Notes: generated by a model not told the origin, from the letters alone. DNA of 64,000 nucleotides from Pseudeuparius sepicola (GCA_963920635.1 OY987298.1:125559735-125623734); one strand, 5' to 3'. Shown: positions 23,910 through 36,530, counted from the stretch's first letter. Program-made: numbers and translations.

Positions 23910-25890
23910 CTTAGTTGTCAAGATTCAGAGCGTTTAAAAAAATAGTTATTTTCATATTTGATTTTTTTACTTCTGGAAATAAAAAAAGACTTCGATTTCA
24001 AACTTGCGATAGCAAAGGCAATACCATCTATTTTCGTTGCTGGATTGTCTTTGTAAGTAGTAACAGATATGTGGAAGAACCACCCAATTTGATTGGAAAG
24101 TGGCGATCGTGTCAAAAAGTAAAAAAAAACGCTGAACACATCATCTGGCTAATTTCAGGATTTCGCTAGCAGCTATATATACCATGCCCGAAAATGACTA
24201 ATACGCTTGCATTATCAGTTGCTGGAACTGCTCATAGTCGTACTATTTTTTCAAATATTTAAATACGAAATAATTAAGAAAATATGTGCATTTTTGTCTT
24301 TGTCCCTTAGATTATTCTTGTGGTGCCCGGGATTTTTTAACAGAAATATATAATATTCGGTTCCCAAACTGGTCACTTTACGTTAGATTTTCGCCAGAAT
24401 CTCCTCGGTGCCCCAAGTAGGCCTCAAAACTCATCGCAGTAAATCAAAGTCTTAATTGGAGTACTGCATTAGGCCGCGGTGCCGCCAAAGGGAGAGGTGC
24501 CATAAAATTGGCCGAAAACATGGTCCGAATCAATGATTTACGATCATTGATATAATAAACGTCTCAAAGTGATCGATTTATGCTAATTGCAGTAATTAAT
24601 TTTGACTGATTTACGATAATTGCCTTAATTGATTTCGCGGGTACTGGTCATCTTTGAAATTGGCAAGCCGCGGGGAGACCAGAGGGGTACCCAAAAACGA
24701 ATAAATACCGGGAGGGCCCATTCGCAAAGACGAGTAGCAGTTCAGTACTCAAGCAACAGTGTTCGACGATCAATCCATCCAGCAGGAGAGAAGTAGCGGG
24801 GCGGGGCCCGCGGCCCGCGGCCCCAGCCCCGATGTCGTAGCAACCTCTGAACAAAACCACCCAAAATTCTTTTATGCACCTGAGTAAGTCGGACTGAAAA
24901 AGTAGTAAGATATTTTTGTTTTGATTCCTTTGTGTTTGAATCGCCTTTTATTTTGAATTTTGAAAACTTTTTGAAAATTTTGGAGATATATTGAATTCAT
25001 TGTGCAATTTTATTTGAATTTTAGAGTTAATATCAGAAATTGAGTTTTTTTTATTTTCATTTTTATACTGAGGATTTGGTAAACATATTTGCAGTTATGT
25101 CAGTTGAGGTAATGAGTGTTTTATCTAGTCTTTATATATGCTAATTAAGAACTTCTATTCATGCAGTACGATTATTCTGAATTTTGAGCCATATTATTTT
25201 GGTATTTCTTGCAAGGGTATTGTCTTTTAATTGAACCATTTTATGCTACAAACTTGAGTAATATTGAATTACAGTTTATGCCAATTTCGTACTGGGTCAT
25301 TATTCATTGTTATGCAGATTAATCAATTAATTTTGTGCTATTTGGGGAATTTTGTACTTTTGATCTGAATATTGTGATTTTATTGCCATAGTTTGTGTAT
25401 TCGTGCCATTTTTTGACATATTGTTTTGTGCCCTAATTTAAGTTCAATTGTTTAACAGTGTATCTTTTTAAACGTTTGGATTGTGTTACATGAAAAGAGT
25501 TCATATTTCGGATATCTTGAGTGGCGTTGTGCGAATTCATAGATTTTTACAATTATTCATTATATAATTATTGCACATGTTTTTAAACTTCCTCTGTATT
25601 TTGTTAATGTAATGTTCTGTTCCGTAATTAATCTAAATATACATATTTAAACTACCCTGTGTCTCCGTCATACACCCTTAGGCCCACACTAAATTAAAGA
25701 TCTTGTAGACCACCCTGTATAATACCGCTCGCCAATTAACATCTACCAGGGTAGGATACTGCATTCTGATGTGTCTGTTAATATGAACTTTTTTGACAAT
25801 TTGCGACTCAGAATCCGCCATTAAAATATTGCCAAGCATTTTAGTTACACCCTACCGAAAAAATAAAGTGAAAACAAATAACGAAATAAA
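23910..25890. other. region with a possible promoter, otherwise unassigned
   Basis: G+C rises at 24400-24860 and falls again afterwards. The segment 24699-24885 is described separately. ACCACCCTGTATAAT near 25710 looks like the right end of a TA-flanked MITE, but its left partner was not found. Confidence 0.35.
24699..24885 (+). promoter_or_regulatory. possible core promoter and non-coding 5' exon
   Basis: AATAAATACC at 24699 could act as a TATA box, TTCAGT at 24741 fits the arthropod initiator, and a strong donor (TGAGTAAGTC) lies at 24881-24890. The DNA between is GC-rich with no long frame. It could be an LTR promoter or the first exon of a gene outside the window. Spacing between the TATA and initiator is longer than usual (about 42 bp), which weakens the call. 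Confidence 0.3.
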
Positions 25891-25905
25891 ATAATGATGA
25901 CATAT

Positions 25906-27852
25906 CCATTTAATTTTTAATTGGGTTTTTCGCCACCAAACTGATTGAAAGACAACTTTTTCAAGTTGCCTCGAAAATTCAATAGAAACTAAAATATACA
26001 AAACACTGTATAAATACCGCGAACAAATGACACAGAGACAAAGGACACTCTTAACTCCGCATCATTCAAAACCTCCACACATATACGGATTACCAAAAAT
26101 ACACAAAATTAACATTCCTCTTCGCCCCATTGTAAGTTCAATAAATTCGCCATGTCATTCGTTAGCAAAATATTTACTTAAAATTGTTAATCCGTTAGTA
26201 GGAAACTCAAATTCATTTATCAGAAACAGTAATCATTTTCTAGAAAAAATTAGGGAACATCAATTTGCGGATAATTATATATTACCTAGTTTTGATGTGG
26301 TTAGTCTTTTTACAAATGTCCCTGTTGACAAATCATTGAATATTTTACGCAGAAAGTTAGAAAGTGATCAGACTTTAGTAGAAAGGACAAATTTGAATAT
26401 AGATGCAATATTAGAACTAACAACACTATGTGTTAAAACCACTTATTTTCAACTAGGAAATGAATTTTACCAGCAGGAATTTGGAATGGCTATGGGGTCT
26501 CCTTTATCACCATTCATAAGCAATTTATTCATGGAAGATTTTGAACAAAATGAATTGACTAGATATGTTCACCAACCTAATGTTTGGTGGAGATATGTAG
26601 ATGACATATTTGTTATATGGGAACATGGAGTAGATGAGTTAAATTCATTATTAAATTTTATAAACTCTCAAGAACCTTCTATTAAGTTTACCTTAGAAAT
26701 TGAAAATAATAATGAATTACCTTTCTTAGATGTTTCTATACTGAAATCAGATAATATAGAAACTAGTGTCTATAGAAAACCAACACATACTAATAGATAT
26801 CTCCATTTCAACTCCAATCATCATATTAGTGTTAAAAAAGGAGTAATTAAAAGTTTGTATGACAGGGCTAGAACGATTTGTTCTAATAACACAAAATTTG
26901 AGGAGGAAATTAAACATATAAAACATGTTCTTGAGAAGAATAGTTATCCTATTGAATTTGTTGAGCAAGTTTTTCAGGATTGCCAACAAAATAACAATGC
27001 TAATAGAATTAGAGAAATAAATCTGGTGGACCGACCAGTAAATTTAATAATTCCTTATATTCCTGGACTGTCAGATAAGCTAAAACATATAGGCAATCGT
27101 TTTAATGTGAGAACAGTATTTAAAACCAAAAATACATTAAAATCGATGCTAGTTAAAACAAAACCATTTAATGAGTTACAAAGTTCAAAAAATTGCATTT
27201 ATAAAATTCCTTGTGAATGTGGAAAGTTCTATGTTGGGGAGACTTGTAGGCCATTTAACGTTCGTTAAAAAGAACATAAAGATTATATCAGGCAAAATCA
27301 AATTTCGAAGTCAAAAATATGTGAACATTCCTTTAATAACAATCATAGGATATTGTGGGCTAGTTCCAAACCAATTCTAAAAGAAGAAGTAGGAAATAGA
27401 CGAAAAATTAAAGAATCTGCATTTATTGTAGGAAATACGGGCAACTGTGTTGCTGAATGTTCAGTGGAATTCAGTAAAATATTATTGCCACTTATTCAAA
27501 GAGAAGTTAGTATAGATAATTAGATAAAACACAGGGTACAATATCAGGCAGGTGGCTAGGCTATTGTTTCTGTTGTCATGACATTTTAACCTGAAATTTA
27601 TTAATCTGTCACTTCACTTTGACGTGACATGATCTTTGAGAAAGTAGGAAGATTTATCCTCCGAAAGCTCAGAAAACAAATTTGTTGAAGTTATTTTTTG
27701 AGTTACACGTTTAAAGTTTCGTTCATTTAGTGTTAAGAATTTATGAATTTTCGAGGCAACTTGAAAAAGTTGTCTTTCAATCAGTTTGGTGGCGAAAAAC
27801 CCAATTAAAAATTAAATGGATCTGTTTGCGCCACAAATAAATTTTAGAAAAT
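25906..27852 (+). mobile_element. Penelope-like retroelement, 5' truncated with inverted 5' piece
   Basis: The left edge (25906-25985) is the reverse complement of the element's own 3' region (about 27740-27825), followed directly by the truncated ORF. The 3' end runs to TTTTAGAAAAT at 27852. An inverted 3' fragment at the 5' end, 5' truncation and variable target duplication are typical of Penelope-like elements. A second, much shorter copy lies at 54435-54855 on the other strand. Confidence 0.85.
26027..27523 (+). pseudogene. Penelope-like reverse transcriptase with GIY-YIG endonuclease, one in-frame stop
   Basis: One frame runs from 26027 to the stop TAG at 27521-27523, broken only by TAA at 27266-27268. 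The N-terminal part shows IYGLPKIHK, typical of Penelope RTs, then the palm motif FDVVSLFTNVPVD, the block GMAMGSPLSPFISNLFM, and the catalytic YVDDIF box. The C-terminal part carries the GIY-YIG-type sequence YKIPCECGKFYVGET and a following EH; the stop codon falls inside this domain just after it. About 413 codons precede the stop and 84 follow it. The family is normally longer at the N-terminus, so this copy is 5' truncated; the ATG at 26027 is simply the first in frame. RT primes at nicks made by the endonuclease. Not functional as it stands. Confidence 0.85.
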
Positions 27853-27867
27853 ATAATGATGACATAT

Positions 27868-28559
27868 ATCTAATCTATTTTGTTTTCCTATTTTTATTCA
27901 AAATTGAACAAGCATATTATAAGAGACATCACTTTGACGCTGTATTGCCATTACCCGACTCTTCGGAGGAAGGGGCACTAGTCAATATAATCTGTTCTAC
28001 GATAGTAACTAACTGTTAATAATATTACCGGAAAAGCTCCAAGTGGGAGAACTCCATATATATTCACAATGTATGTCCTCGCCCCCATCCTCTGCTAACC
28101 CATAACTTACCACCTGCGCTTTATAGTACGGTTATGAAAGAACCGTATAATTTTATGAGACAACCTATTCGCCACATATGGGTTTTAAAAATATTCCTAT
28201 CGAATTTTCAGATCAAGAGGGAATTTTAAACTTTACATAAAATATGATTGGGAGGCGGTGCAAAGGTTTTTTATTGTGGAAGTGCCCTCGGCGTTTCATA
28301 TGTTCGCTACCGTTTTGAGGCCAGATTACACCGATCGGTTTGAAGTCGTCTGAAATGCCAGTCAAGATTGTACCATAGTTGAACTGAGTTTCGTTCAACT
28401 ATGGCAAAATATAACTTGACATAATATTTTTCTTAAGAATACACGAACCTGTTAGCTGTTTGGTGAATTTGACGAAATTGCTAGGCGTAGGTATCTAATT
28501 TATTATATTTACGAGATATACGATAAATTATGCCGCATTTTTTACAGAATTCTAAATGA
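27868..28559. other. unassigned DNA with one hairpin
   Basis: CCATAGTTGAAC at 28373 and GTTCAACTATGG at 28393-28404 form a hairpin whose pairing extends weakly outward (GTCAAG words on both sides). No gene is seen. Confidence 0.45.
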
Positions 28560-30005
28560 GTGTGTGCCTGTCTCGGAACAAACAAGCAGAGTTTACCCTC
28601 CGTGGTTTAATAAAGGATTAATACGAGAATTATTATAGAAAAAAACAAACAAAAAATAATAACGACTTTGACAGACAAAATGTTTCATTTCTTAGGGCAA
28701 AAACAAAAAACGATATAAAAGTGGCTCACCGGTTTCAAACCGTCCTTTAATTTTAGATAACATTAGTGACTCGGATATTAAGCTAGCAATAAAGAAACTG
28801 AAACCTAAAAGATCGGTAGGGCCTGACCAGATTCCCCCATATATTTTCAAAGGTTGTGCTGAAGTCCTTATCAAGCCACTTACATACTTATTCAATCTTA
28901 TATTAAAGACAAATACTTATCCTGATAAATGGAAAGTCAGTAAGATTTGCCCTTTGCACAAATGCGGCCAAAGAAACGAGATTTCAAATTATAGACCTGT
29001 AGCTCTCTATAGATCTGTGCTCCGAGTAAAATTTTAGAAATCATTCTTCATAGTAAATTATCAGCACATGTTGGACCATGTGTAGCGGATCATCAACATC
29101 ATTTGCATAATTGTCTAGATAGCAACTACCAAGTAGATGCTATATTTACGGATTTTCAAAAGGCCTTTGATAAGGTAAATCATGATGTACTACTGGAAAG
29201 ACTGTATGAGTTTGGAATCTCTGGAGATCTGTTGCAGCTGTGTGCATCCTACTTACATAATCGCAAGCAATATGTTGTTTATAGGGGAGGGGAGTCTGGT
29301 CGGTTTTCTGCACTTTCAGGGGTACCACAGGGGTCTAATTTGGGGCCTCTATTCTTTGTTTGCTTAATAAACAGCCTATCAGGAGTAATATGCTACTCTG
29401 AACATCAATTGTTTGCAGACGATTTCAAGATATACTATATAAACGGATATCCAATGCGCTTAATTGTCTTTTGCTCCAAGAAGATTTAAATAAGGTTTTA
29501 CAATGGTCACTACAAAACTGTTTATGTTTTAATGTAATAAATGTTTTACAATAACGTTCTCAAGGAAAAATAATAATATTAATTTTGAGTATGTAATAAA
29601 CGGAAACACACTAATACAAAGGAATGAGGTAAAGGACCTCGGAGTAATTTTCGACAGCAAGTTGTCGTTCAATAGGCATATTGAGACCGTTTCTGGAAGG
29701 GCCTTGAAAATGTTGACCGAATTTAATTACATTACTCTTGAAAAACGTCGAATGAGCATGTATCACGTCACTTTATATAAGATTCTACACAACTTGTTAG
29801 ATTGTGCTCAGTTGCTTGATGGGATCCGCTTCTTGGTTCCCCAATATAATAGTAGAGGGGCACACACTTTTTTTGTTTCCAAGCCAAATACTAATTTAGG
29901 TAAAAAATCGCCAATTTATATGATGTGTCACCTGGGGAATGTGATGGATTGTGATGTGTTTTCTGAATCACTGAGCAGCTACAGACGTAGAAGCTATTTA
30001 CTGTA
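28560..30005 (+). pseudogene. decayed jockey/CR1-type LINE ORF2 (reverse transcriptase part)
   Basis: Pieces in several frames line up in the right order for a non-LTR retrotransposon RT: PPWFNKGL near 28597, KRSVGPDQIPPYIFK near 28810, NYRPVAL near 28990, then 29103-29489 with FTDFQKAFDKVNHDVL, SGVPQGSNLGPLFF and FADDF, then DLGVIFDSKLSFNRHI near 29640 and the C-terminal LYKILHNLLD/SPIYMM block up to the stop at 30003-30005. The endonuclease half is missing. Frameshifts and stops (for example around 29035) separate the pieces, so it is dead. It would have copied its own RNA at a nicked chromosomal target. Family-level naming (jockey or CR1) is approximate. Confidence 0.8.
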
Positions 30006-30300
30006 AAATCTGAATCGTCTGGAGCGTTGATTGCTCCCTGAGTTTTGTTTTGCTTTTCTTTCATTTTGGTCATATTCTTTCTTGTATGCATTTTGCATTT
30101 TGTATTTTGTATTTTCTATTTTGTATTATTATTATTAATTTCATGTATATTCTTGCGGCGAGCGGGATGTCTTGTGGTTCAGCACCTATCTATTTAAATA
30201 TTGCATTTGATTGTAATCGATAATTAGGATTTATCCTGTAGATTACTTGTTTCAAAAATAAATGAATAAATAATAAATAAATAATATTATTCTACGAACT
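30006..30300 (+). repeat. 3' untranslated region and A-rich tail of the LINE
   Basis: Follows the ORF2 stop; contains TTTTGTATTTTG repeats at 30090-30130 and ends in an AAATAAATGAATAAATAATA-type tail at 30258-30292, as expected for a jockey-like LINE 3' end. Confidence 0.6.
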
Positions 30301-30377
30301 TATTTGAGCCTTTTATTTTTATATACAAATTTTAGGGACAAAACTTCAGGAATCTATAGAAAACGTTAAAATAAGTA

Positions 30378-30841
30378 CAGGGTGTTCCCGTATATTTTGA
30401 CCCATCTCTAGAGCCTTTATTTTTCGAGTTAGAAAAAAATGCTTAAATGAAAGTTGTAGGTTTTTTCTGAACCGCTAGGATCTGTTACTAGATAAAATAA
30501 ATGAGCGTCGCAAATTTATGAAAAAATACGAATTTACTTTTTTTAAGGGAACACCCTGTATATTTGGGAATTTTTTAATTGCACGCATTTTTCCGATTCC
30601 AACAATATAAATGTTATATGTTTGCTCTAAGCATTCGCATGATATTGCAGATAAATACCATCTTTATACTTAATCAAGGTTGCCATGGAAAAACATTTCA
30701 ACTTAGACAAGAGCATTCCTGTTAATCCATTATTTTTTGGACAATACACCTTGTTACCCTACAACTTTCGTTTAAGTAATTTTTTTCTAACTCGAAAAAT
30801 AAAGGCTCTAGGGGTGGGTCAAAATATACGGAAACACCCTG
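30378..30841. mobile_element. TA-flanked MITE, CAGGGTGTTYCCG family
   Basis: TA at 30376-30377 and 30842-30843 flank terminal inverted repeats of about 83 bp that begin CAGGGTGTTYCCGTATATTT. The left half contains a further GGGAACACCCTGTA at about 30545, so an extra end or a nested relative is present. Non-coding. The open frame at 30685-30894 crosses the right TIR and is rejected as a gene. Confidence 0.8.
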
Positions 30842-31050
30842 TACAGTGTACACGTTATCACATAAACATGTTTCGAAATAAATGTATAAATTAGTTTTTT
30901 GAAAAACGGTACATTTTTGTAAAAAAAAGTAAAAAACAGTTTTTACTTAGGTACAGTTTATTGGAAAATTTATTGAAGGCAAAAAAGTAAATGTTCCAAA
31001 TGCGCATTGAACAATGTGGGTAACTTTACTTTTGGGCTGGTAATCATGGC

Positions 31051-31156
31051 CAACGAAAGAAGTCCAATGAAAAACTCAGTCTAAGCGCCATCCGTATGTT
31101 ATTAATGTGGGCATGGGCGGTTAGACTGAGTTTTTCATTGGACTTCTCTCGTTTGT
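31051..31156. repeat. palindromic micro-element
   Basis: Arms of about 38 bp (AAGTCCAATGAAAAACTCAG and its reverse complement, extending both ways) are separated by 27 bp. Confidence 0.7.
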
Positions 31157-31254
31157 CGGACTGTACAACCACTTTCACGGGCTAAAGGTTCAAAATTAAA
31201 AATATGAAAAACCATAATTTTCCCCCATTTTACATACCTACTGTTCAAGTATAT

Positions 31255-32430
31255 TATTCTTACTAAACAAATCACAATTTGAAATTTTACAAAAGCTACA
31301 GAACCGGGCCTTGAGGGTAATATTAAATCGTGCCATACGCAAATGTTCAGAAAATGCATAAAAGGTTAAAGCTGGGTTCATGCAGCTCTCTATAAGAATA
31401 TCAATAAAAATAGTACCTAATAAGAATAAGAATAACATTAGTAATAATTTAACAGGAATATTTTTTTATTATTTTCTATGTAATATTTAACAGGATGTTC
31501 ATGCAGCCTGCAATAGCAATAGCAATAAAAATAATAAATGCCAGTTTTCAATTAATTTTTTACAGCCACAACCTTTTCTGTTGTCGCTTGTTTTCTGAAT
31601 TCTAGTCCCCTCTAAACAGTTTTTAGGTACATTTCTCACTATGAAAATCATAGAGTAGTAAAAAATCTTGTTTAGCACAGTGATTTCTTTTAATCGAGTC
31701 TTTAACATTAAAAAGAAAGAAGCGAAGGTTTGCGTTTCTGCCAGTGAATAGGCAAAAGGAAGTTAAAAGCATCGATTTTTATCCTTATCAAGGAAATGCT
31801 GATAATTCAGCAAGATACGGAAGAATATTTTAAATACCTACACAAGAATAAATCCTCATCTGTTTGAAAAACTTGTTTACTTGACCGGCCCATCGATAAA
31901 AAATGAAATTTGCTTTATCCCTCATTTTTCGAATCTCCTCGCACATGCGCAATTTCCATTTTGCCATAAAAAGAGCAATAAAGGTAAATGTTGAGGAACT
32001 TGAAGGTCACTTCTTATTCCTTGTTTTATTTTGCTATTGCTAATTCTGTTTAAATGAACTCTTAAATCAATACTTTGAACTTTTATTTTTATTACACTAT
32101 TCTTATTGCTATTGTCATAGAAAGCTACATGAAACTTAAATTTATTGTGTTAAACAAAAATTTGTGAAACTATTTAACTATCCATTTTTAAATTAAAACA
32201 TAATTTGATGCCAAATATTTTAGAAGACACAAAGATTATTAAAGAAATTCATAGTCATACACAAGAAATTTATAAGATTTTAATTTAGAGAAAGTTAACA
32301 CAATATTGATCAAAATAAGTAATTTAAAAGGTTTTAAATTATTCAATGAACTACCAGGGCACATTAGAAAATATATTCACAGTTTAAAACAAAAATCAAA
32401 TCTTGGGTGGAAAACATAATTGATTTTTAA
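31255..32430 (+). pseudogene. second LINE ORF2 remnant, split by a TIR element
   Basis: Near 31279 the plus strand reads LQKLQNRALRVILN, a phrase typical of the LINE ORF2 C-terminal region. After an interruption, 32330-32425 reads FNELPGHIRK and a following basic stretch, which fits the extreme C-terminus. Between them (about 31375-32150) GTTCATGCAGCTCTCTATA and its reverse complement near 32115-32140 form ends flanked by TTAA, suggesting a later DNA-element insertion; another partial copy of that end lies at 31494. No intact frame remains. Confidence 0.5.
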
Positions 32431-33274
32431 ATATGTTTTAGTTCATTTGCCATATTTGTAATAATTTAGTATATAAGTAATATCGAAATTAAGATGGATG
32501 TATGTAAGTATATTATAATGACAACATAATAATTTTGTATTTAGTAGCCAGTGTGCTAAATAAAAGCATTGTTATTGTACTCTTGGAAACTCAAACCAAT
32601 TTTCTAGTGGACCCTATACTTTATGATCCTGCGGACAAGAATACGTTGTTATTTTTCTCTAAAAAATACATAATCTTAATTCTTGAAATTTGGACCCCAA
32701 AAAGTGAGGCAACCATGTGGCAGTTGTGTGCTACGTTTTTAATTGAAAAATCTTAATAACTACTAAGGCTAAGTATTAACAGCTGTGCCATATAAACATA
32801 TCAAATTTACTAGCATTATGGCGTAAGCTTCGCATTTGGCACTTGTACGAATTTGTTTCCCTTGCCATTAAATCTGATTACGGCCAGCACGTGTGCTCTT
32901 TTTCATTTGTGGAAAACCCGAAAATGTTTGGAGTAATATATTAAAGAAGGAAATAAAATACAGTTGTTGACTAAAGCGGTCTCTCAAATAGAGTTTTATT
33001 CTTGACCCTCAATCAATATTTACGAAGTGTCTAAGTGTCCCCAATAAAAATTGATTCAGGGTGAAACCGATAGGCCTCTAAGGTCGGCACGTAGGGAATG
33101 GACATAGATATTTGATAACCCCTAAATAATTTTTAAGTGCCAGCTGAGATTCAATTCAATTTGAGCTTGCAAATAAAGTCTTTGACAAGCTCTGCCAGCC
33201 TTTTTTATGGTACTAAAAAATGTCTTATTCCGGTGCTGAGATGTAATGCCTGGGAGGAATTTTGTGTGTGTGTA
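32431..33274. other. unassigned DNA with one dispersed repeat fragment
   Basis: 33157-33230 is similar to 55547-55620 (TCAATTTGAGCT, GCTC, AGCCTTTTTT, TACTAAAA in the same order). Nothing else is supported. Confidence 0.4.
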
Positions 33275-34174
33275 CAGGGTGATCCACAAATGAGACCCAA
33301 AGTTGCCGAAAATGGTACACCAAATTGGGCGCTTTTAAATATCTATAGCTCTGACATACAGAACTTTTTAATTATTTAATTTTAATGCAACTCAACAATT
33401 AAAACAAAAACATATGGTTCAGACTTTTGACAGATACTGTAGATTCGAAATAGTTTATACCAATGATCTGTATACCTACATCCATAATCTAATACATAAC
33501 TTCGTCCTCAACATTTTGGTATTTATTTACATCAGAGATATATTATGTTAATATTATCTCTTATTTATTATATAATATTATAATTGGTTACATCAAAATA
33601 CACATGTTGAAGATATATTAAATTATGTACTAGGCCTTGTTGCATAGAAGGAAATCTTCGAGACGCGCAAGAGATTTGGCAACGACACGGCAAGGGCAAG
33701 CGTCTGTTTCTTTACGTTTTGTCCAGATAACGCCTTGTTGTCGTGCGCCTGGTAGAGGTTAAAACACCTAATAAACTCTTTACATTTGTTTAACTATCAA
33801 ACTATTATAGTGAATAGTGAAGGGGCGCTTAAAATGCGTCGTGTGTGGTGCCAGAAATACTGAATCAAACCGAACTTTCTACTGGTGCGGGCGATATATT
33901 TACTGGTCAGCTGTGCACCACTACATAGCAAAGTGTTGTATTTGTTTTGATATTTTATTGAATATCAACGTGGATTACAATGCAATTTGAATGGGTCATC
34001 TGGGTATACAGATCATTGGTTTACACCAATCAACTAACTAAAGAATCATTAATTAGCGATACTTCTTGTACGACTTGTTTCCGGTTTGGTGGTGAGAGCC
34101 AGCAAATGCGTTTAAAAGTAACCGATTTCGTCACCATTTTCAGCAGATTTTGCCCTCATTTGTGGGTCACCCAA
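33275..34174. mobile_element. probable TA-flanked MITE, CAGGGTGATCCACAAATGAG family
   Basis: The left end CAGGGTGATCCACAAATGAG follows TA. On the opposite strand near 34174 the sequence reads GGGTGACCCACAAATGAG, with GAAAATGGT about 20 bases further in on both sides. The right terminus has decayed (CCAATATA where CCCTGTA is expected). No coding content. Confidence 0.55.
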
Positions 34175-35888
34175 TATACCTACACAAATTTTTTTGAGGC
34201 ACCAAACAACATAAAAAAAGACCAAAAACCAGGATTACTCTTATTCAAGTGCCATAAACTTTATCTGTGGCATAATCAATATACTATGGATTAAATGAAA
34301 CAAAACATTAATTAACGTTCCGCAGTAAGGAAAACAGAAAATCAGATCTTGGAAGCTACATTCATTTTTTATTAATGCGGTGTGATTGTTGTTGCAACAT
34401 TTATTTCACGCTTGCTGACAATATACAACCAGTTCTATACCTAACTTTTCTGTTTTGCCAAAATATTATATACAGGGTGTCCGGTAATTATGCGGCAATC
34501 TCGCATGAGCAGGTATAGGACGTCAAAATCTTATAATTGAGCTTAAGAACTACGGGTCAAATCTTAATAGTTACCAAGATGCAGGGCGTTGTATTTCTTT
34601 TTTTGAAATTGATTTATGGCAATATATCCCAAAGTAATCAAGCTGCTGAACTGAAATTTGGTACTATTATGTTTTTGGGGATGAAAAATATCAATTTCTT
34701 TGTGTCTCACAGAGGGCGCCACTTCCGCTGTTTTTGGAACGTGCTTTTACTCGTAACTTTTTTAAGATTATCTTTTTTGTCTTGCAGATCTATCAATTTA
34801 GTGCAACTTTTTATTCTGCAACAAAAAGGTACTCTTGTTTCATAACGATAAAATCAACCGTTTGCGTTTAAATTGGCAAAATGTGACCCAAAACACCTGT
34901 CGACTCGAAATGTTCGAAACATAAAATTTTCACCGACCACTTTCAAATGCTGCACATCAACTGTACCTTCAAAATGAAGAAAAAAATGACAAATGGACAC
35001 TGGTCAAAACACCATTGGTTTTCTTGAAATAGGGTTTCCAAATTTTGTCAAATTCAATTCTTTCCATTTTGAAAGCGAATACTTTTTGGTACATTGTTCA
35101 TTGGGATTTTTTTCTTCATTTTGAATGTACAGTTGATCTGTAACACTTGAGAGCGGTAGGTGAAAATTTTATGTTTGGAATGTTGGAGTTAAGGGCACAT
35201 TTTGTCAATTTCAACGCAAACGGTTGAATTTATCGTTATGAAACAAGAGCACCTTTTTGTTGCAGAATATAAATGTGCACTAAATTAAGGATTTGCAAGA
35301 CCAAAAAGATAACTATAAAAAAGTTACGAGTAAAAACACGTACCAAAAACAGCGCAAGTGGCGCCCTCTGTGAGACCCATAGAAATTGACATTTTCCGCT
35401 TGTTTTCCATCCCCAAAAACATAATATTACCAAATTTCAGTTCAGCAGCTTGATTATTTTGGGATATATTGCCATAATTCAATTTCAAAAAAAGAAATAC
35501 AACGCCCTGTATCTCAGTAACTATAAGATTTGACCCGTAGTTCTTAAGCTCAATCGCAATATTTTGACGTTCTCTACCTCACGGGCGTAGCCAAGGGGGG
35601 TTTCGGGGGTTCAACCCCCCCCCCCCCCGAAATAAGCAAAATATTACCTAATATTATACCGAAAAAATACGAGGAGTGAAGAGTTAAATTATTATTACGT
35701 TTTAATATATGTAGTAATAGTAGCGCCTAGCGCCATCTCTTGACGAGAGGCAGACGTAGTTGCAGCCGAACTATTTTGTATTGTAGGGACACTTTGCGTT
35801 GTTTCTCGATTATTCGCCACGCCCCTCGGTCGAAATGAGCGGAACTTTGTGGAAGTTCGTGGAAGTTTCTGGACGGCTACTGGGCTGC

Positions 35889-36007
35889 TATATAAGCGGC
35901 GCCGCGGCGCGTGACCGCGCTTACGGCAGTATTGTTCCATGCGAACTCGAAGCGAATAAAAGTGAAAAGTGGTGAACGAATAGTGAAGAGAATTAAGTGT
36001 ACCGTGT
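35889..36007 (+). promoter_or_regulatory. promoter and first exon remnant of the hAT transposase gene
   Basis: TATATAAG at 35889-35896 is a good TATA box, with GGCAGT about 35 bp downstream as a possible initiator. A strong donor (ACCGTGTAAGTGAG) has its GT at 36006-36007. Between them there is no long open frame, as expected for a 5' untranslated exon. Confidence 0.5.
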
Positions 36008-36234
36008 AAGTGAGTAATTTTAGTGCGCTGTTATTCGATGACCTTGTTAAGGATAGATACGTGAATCATTATTACTGTCGAAAAATGGAGGGGAAAAAAA
36101 TAAGGGTGATAAACTTAAAGGTATGGACTACTGGAAAAAGTGGTGTAGTCAAGGTCAAGGGGTTTCTAATAAAGAAACAAATTTGGATTTAGCTATCAAA
36201 GCTTCAGCTACCTTGCATGCTGATAAGAAGACTG

Positions 36235-36530
36235 CCTACCCCGAAATCTAGTTTGGAATGCCTAGATATGTGCGATAAAAACCTTTATCCTAATATTTAC
36301 ACATTACTACAAATCTTGGCTACCATTCCTGTATCCACTGCTACCCCAGAAAGGTCTTTCTCGAGCCTAAGGAGACTGAAAAACTATTTACGAAACACTA
36401 CAAGTGAAAACAGACTTAATGGTTAATGAACATTCACTATGGAACAGAAATTCATGCAGATGAAGTAGTGGATATATTTAAAAGAAAAAGCCGAAGATTT
36501 CTGTTTTTAGATTTAGCGCAGAGGAACGAA
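36235..36530 (+). pseudogene. hAT transposase C-terminal dimerisation domain remnant
   Basis: The frame at 36217-36426 contains YPNIYTLLQILATIPVSTAT and then PERSFSSLRRLKNYLR, the hallmark of the hAT C-terminal dimerisation region as found in ZMYM1/P52rIPK-like transposases. A stop (TAA at 36424) follows NRLNG, and similar C-terminal sequence continues in another frame (MNIHYGTEIHADEVVDIFKR from about 36427). The zinc-finger N-terminus and RNase-H-like core are absent. Not functional. Confidence 0.8.

Larger units (their letters stand above)
25891..27867. repeat. 15-bp target-site duplication around the Penelope-like element
   Basis: ATAATGATGACATAT occurs at 25891-25905 and again at 27853-27867, immediately outside the retroelement copy at 25906-27852. 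Confidence 0.85.

Noticed and set aside
27740..27825. Hammerhead-ribozyme-like words in the Penelope 3' region
   Set aside because: Penelope elements can carry hammerheads. The minus strand reads CTGATTGA...CGAAA around a CAAC/GTTG stem, but the core has one base too many compared with CTGANGA, stem I does not pair, and it is antisense to the element.
35695..35940. 81-residue arginine-rich minus-strand frame
   Set aside because: Lies antisense to the hAT promoter region and has no domain.
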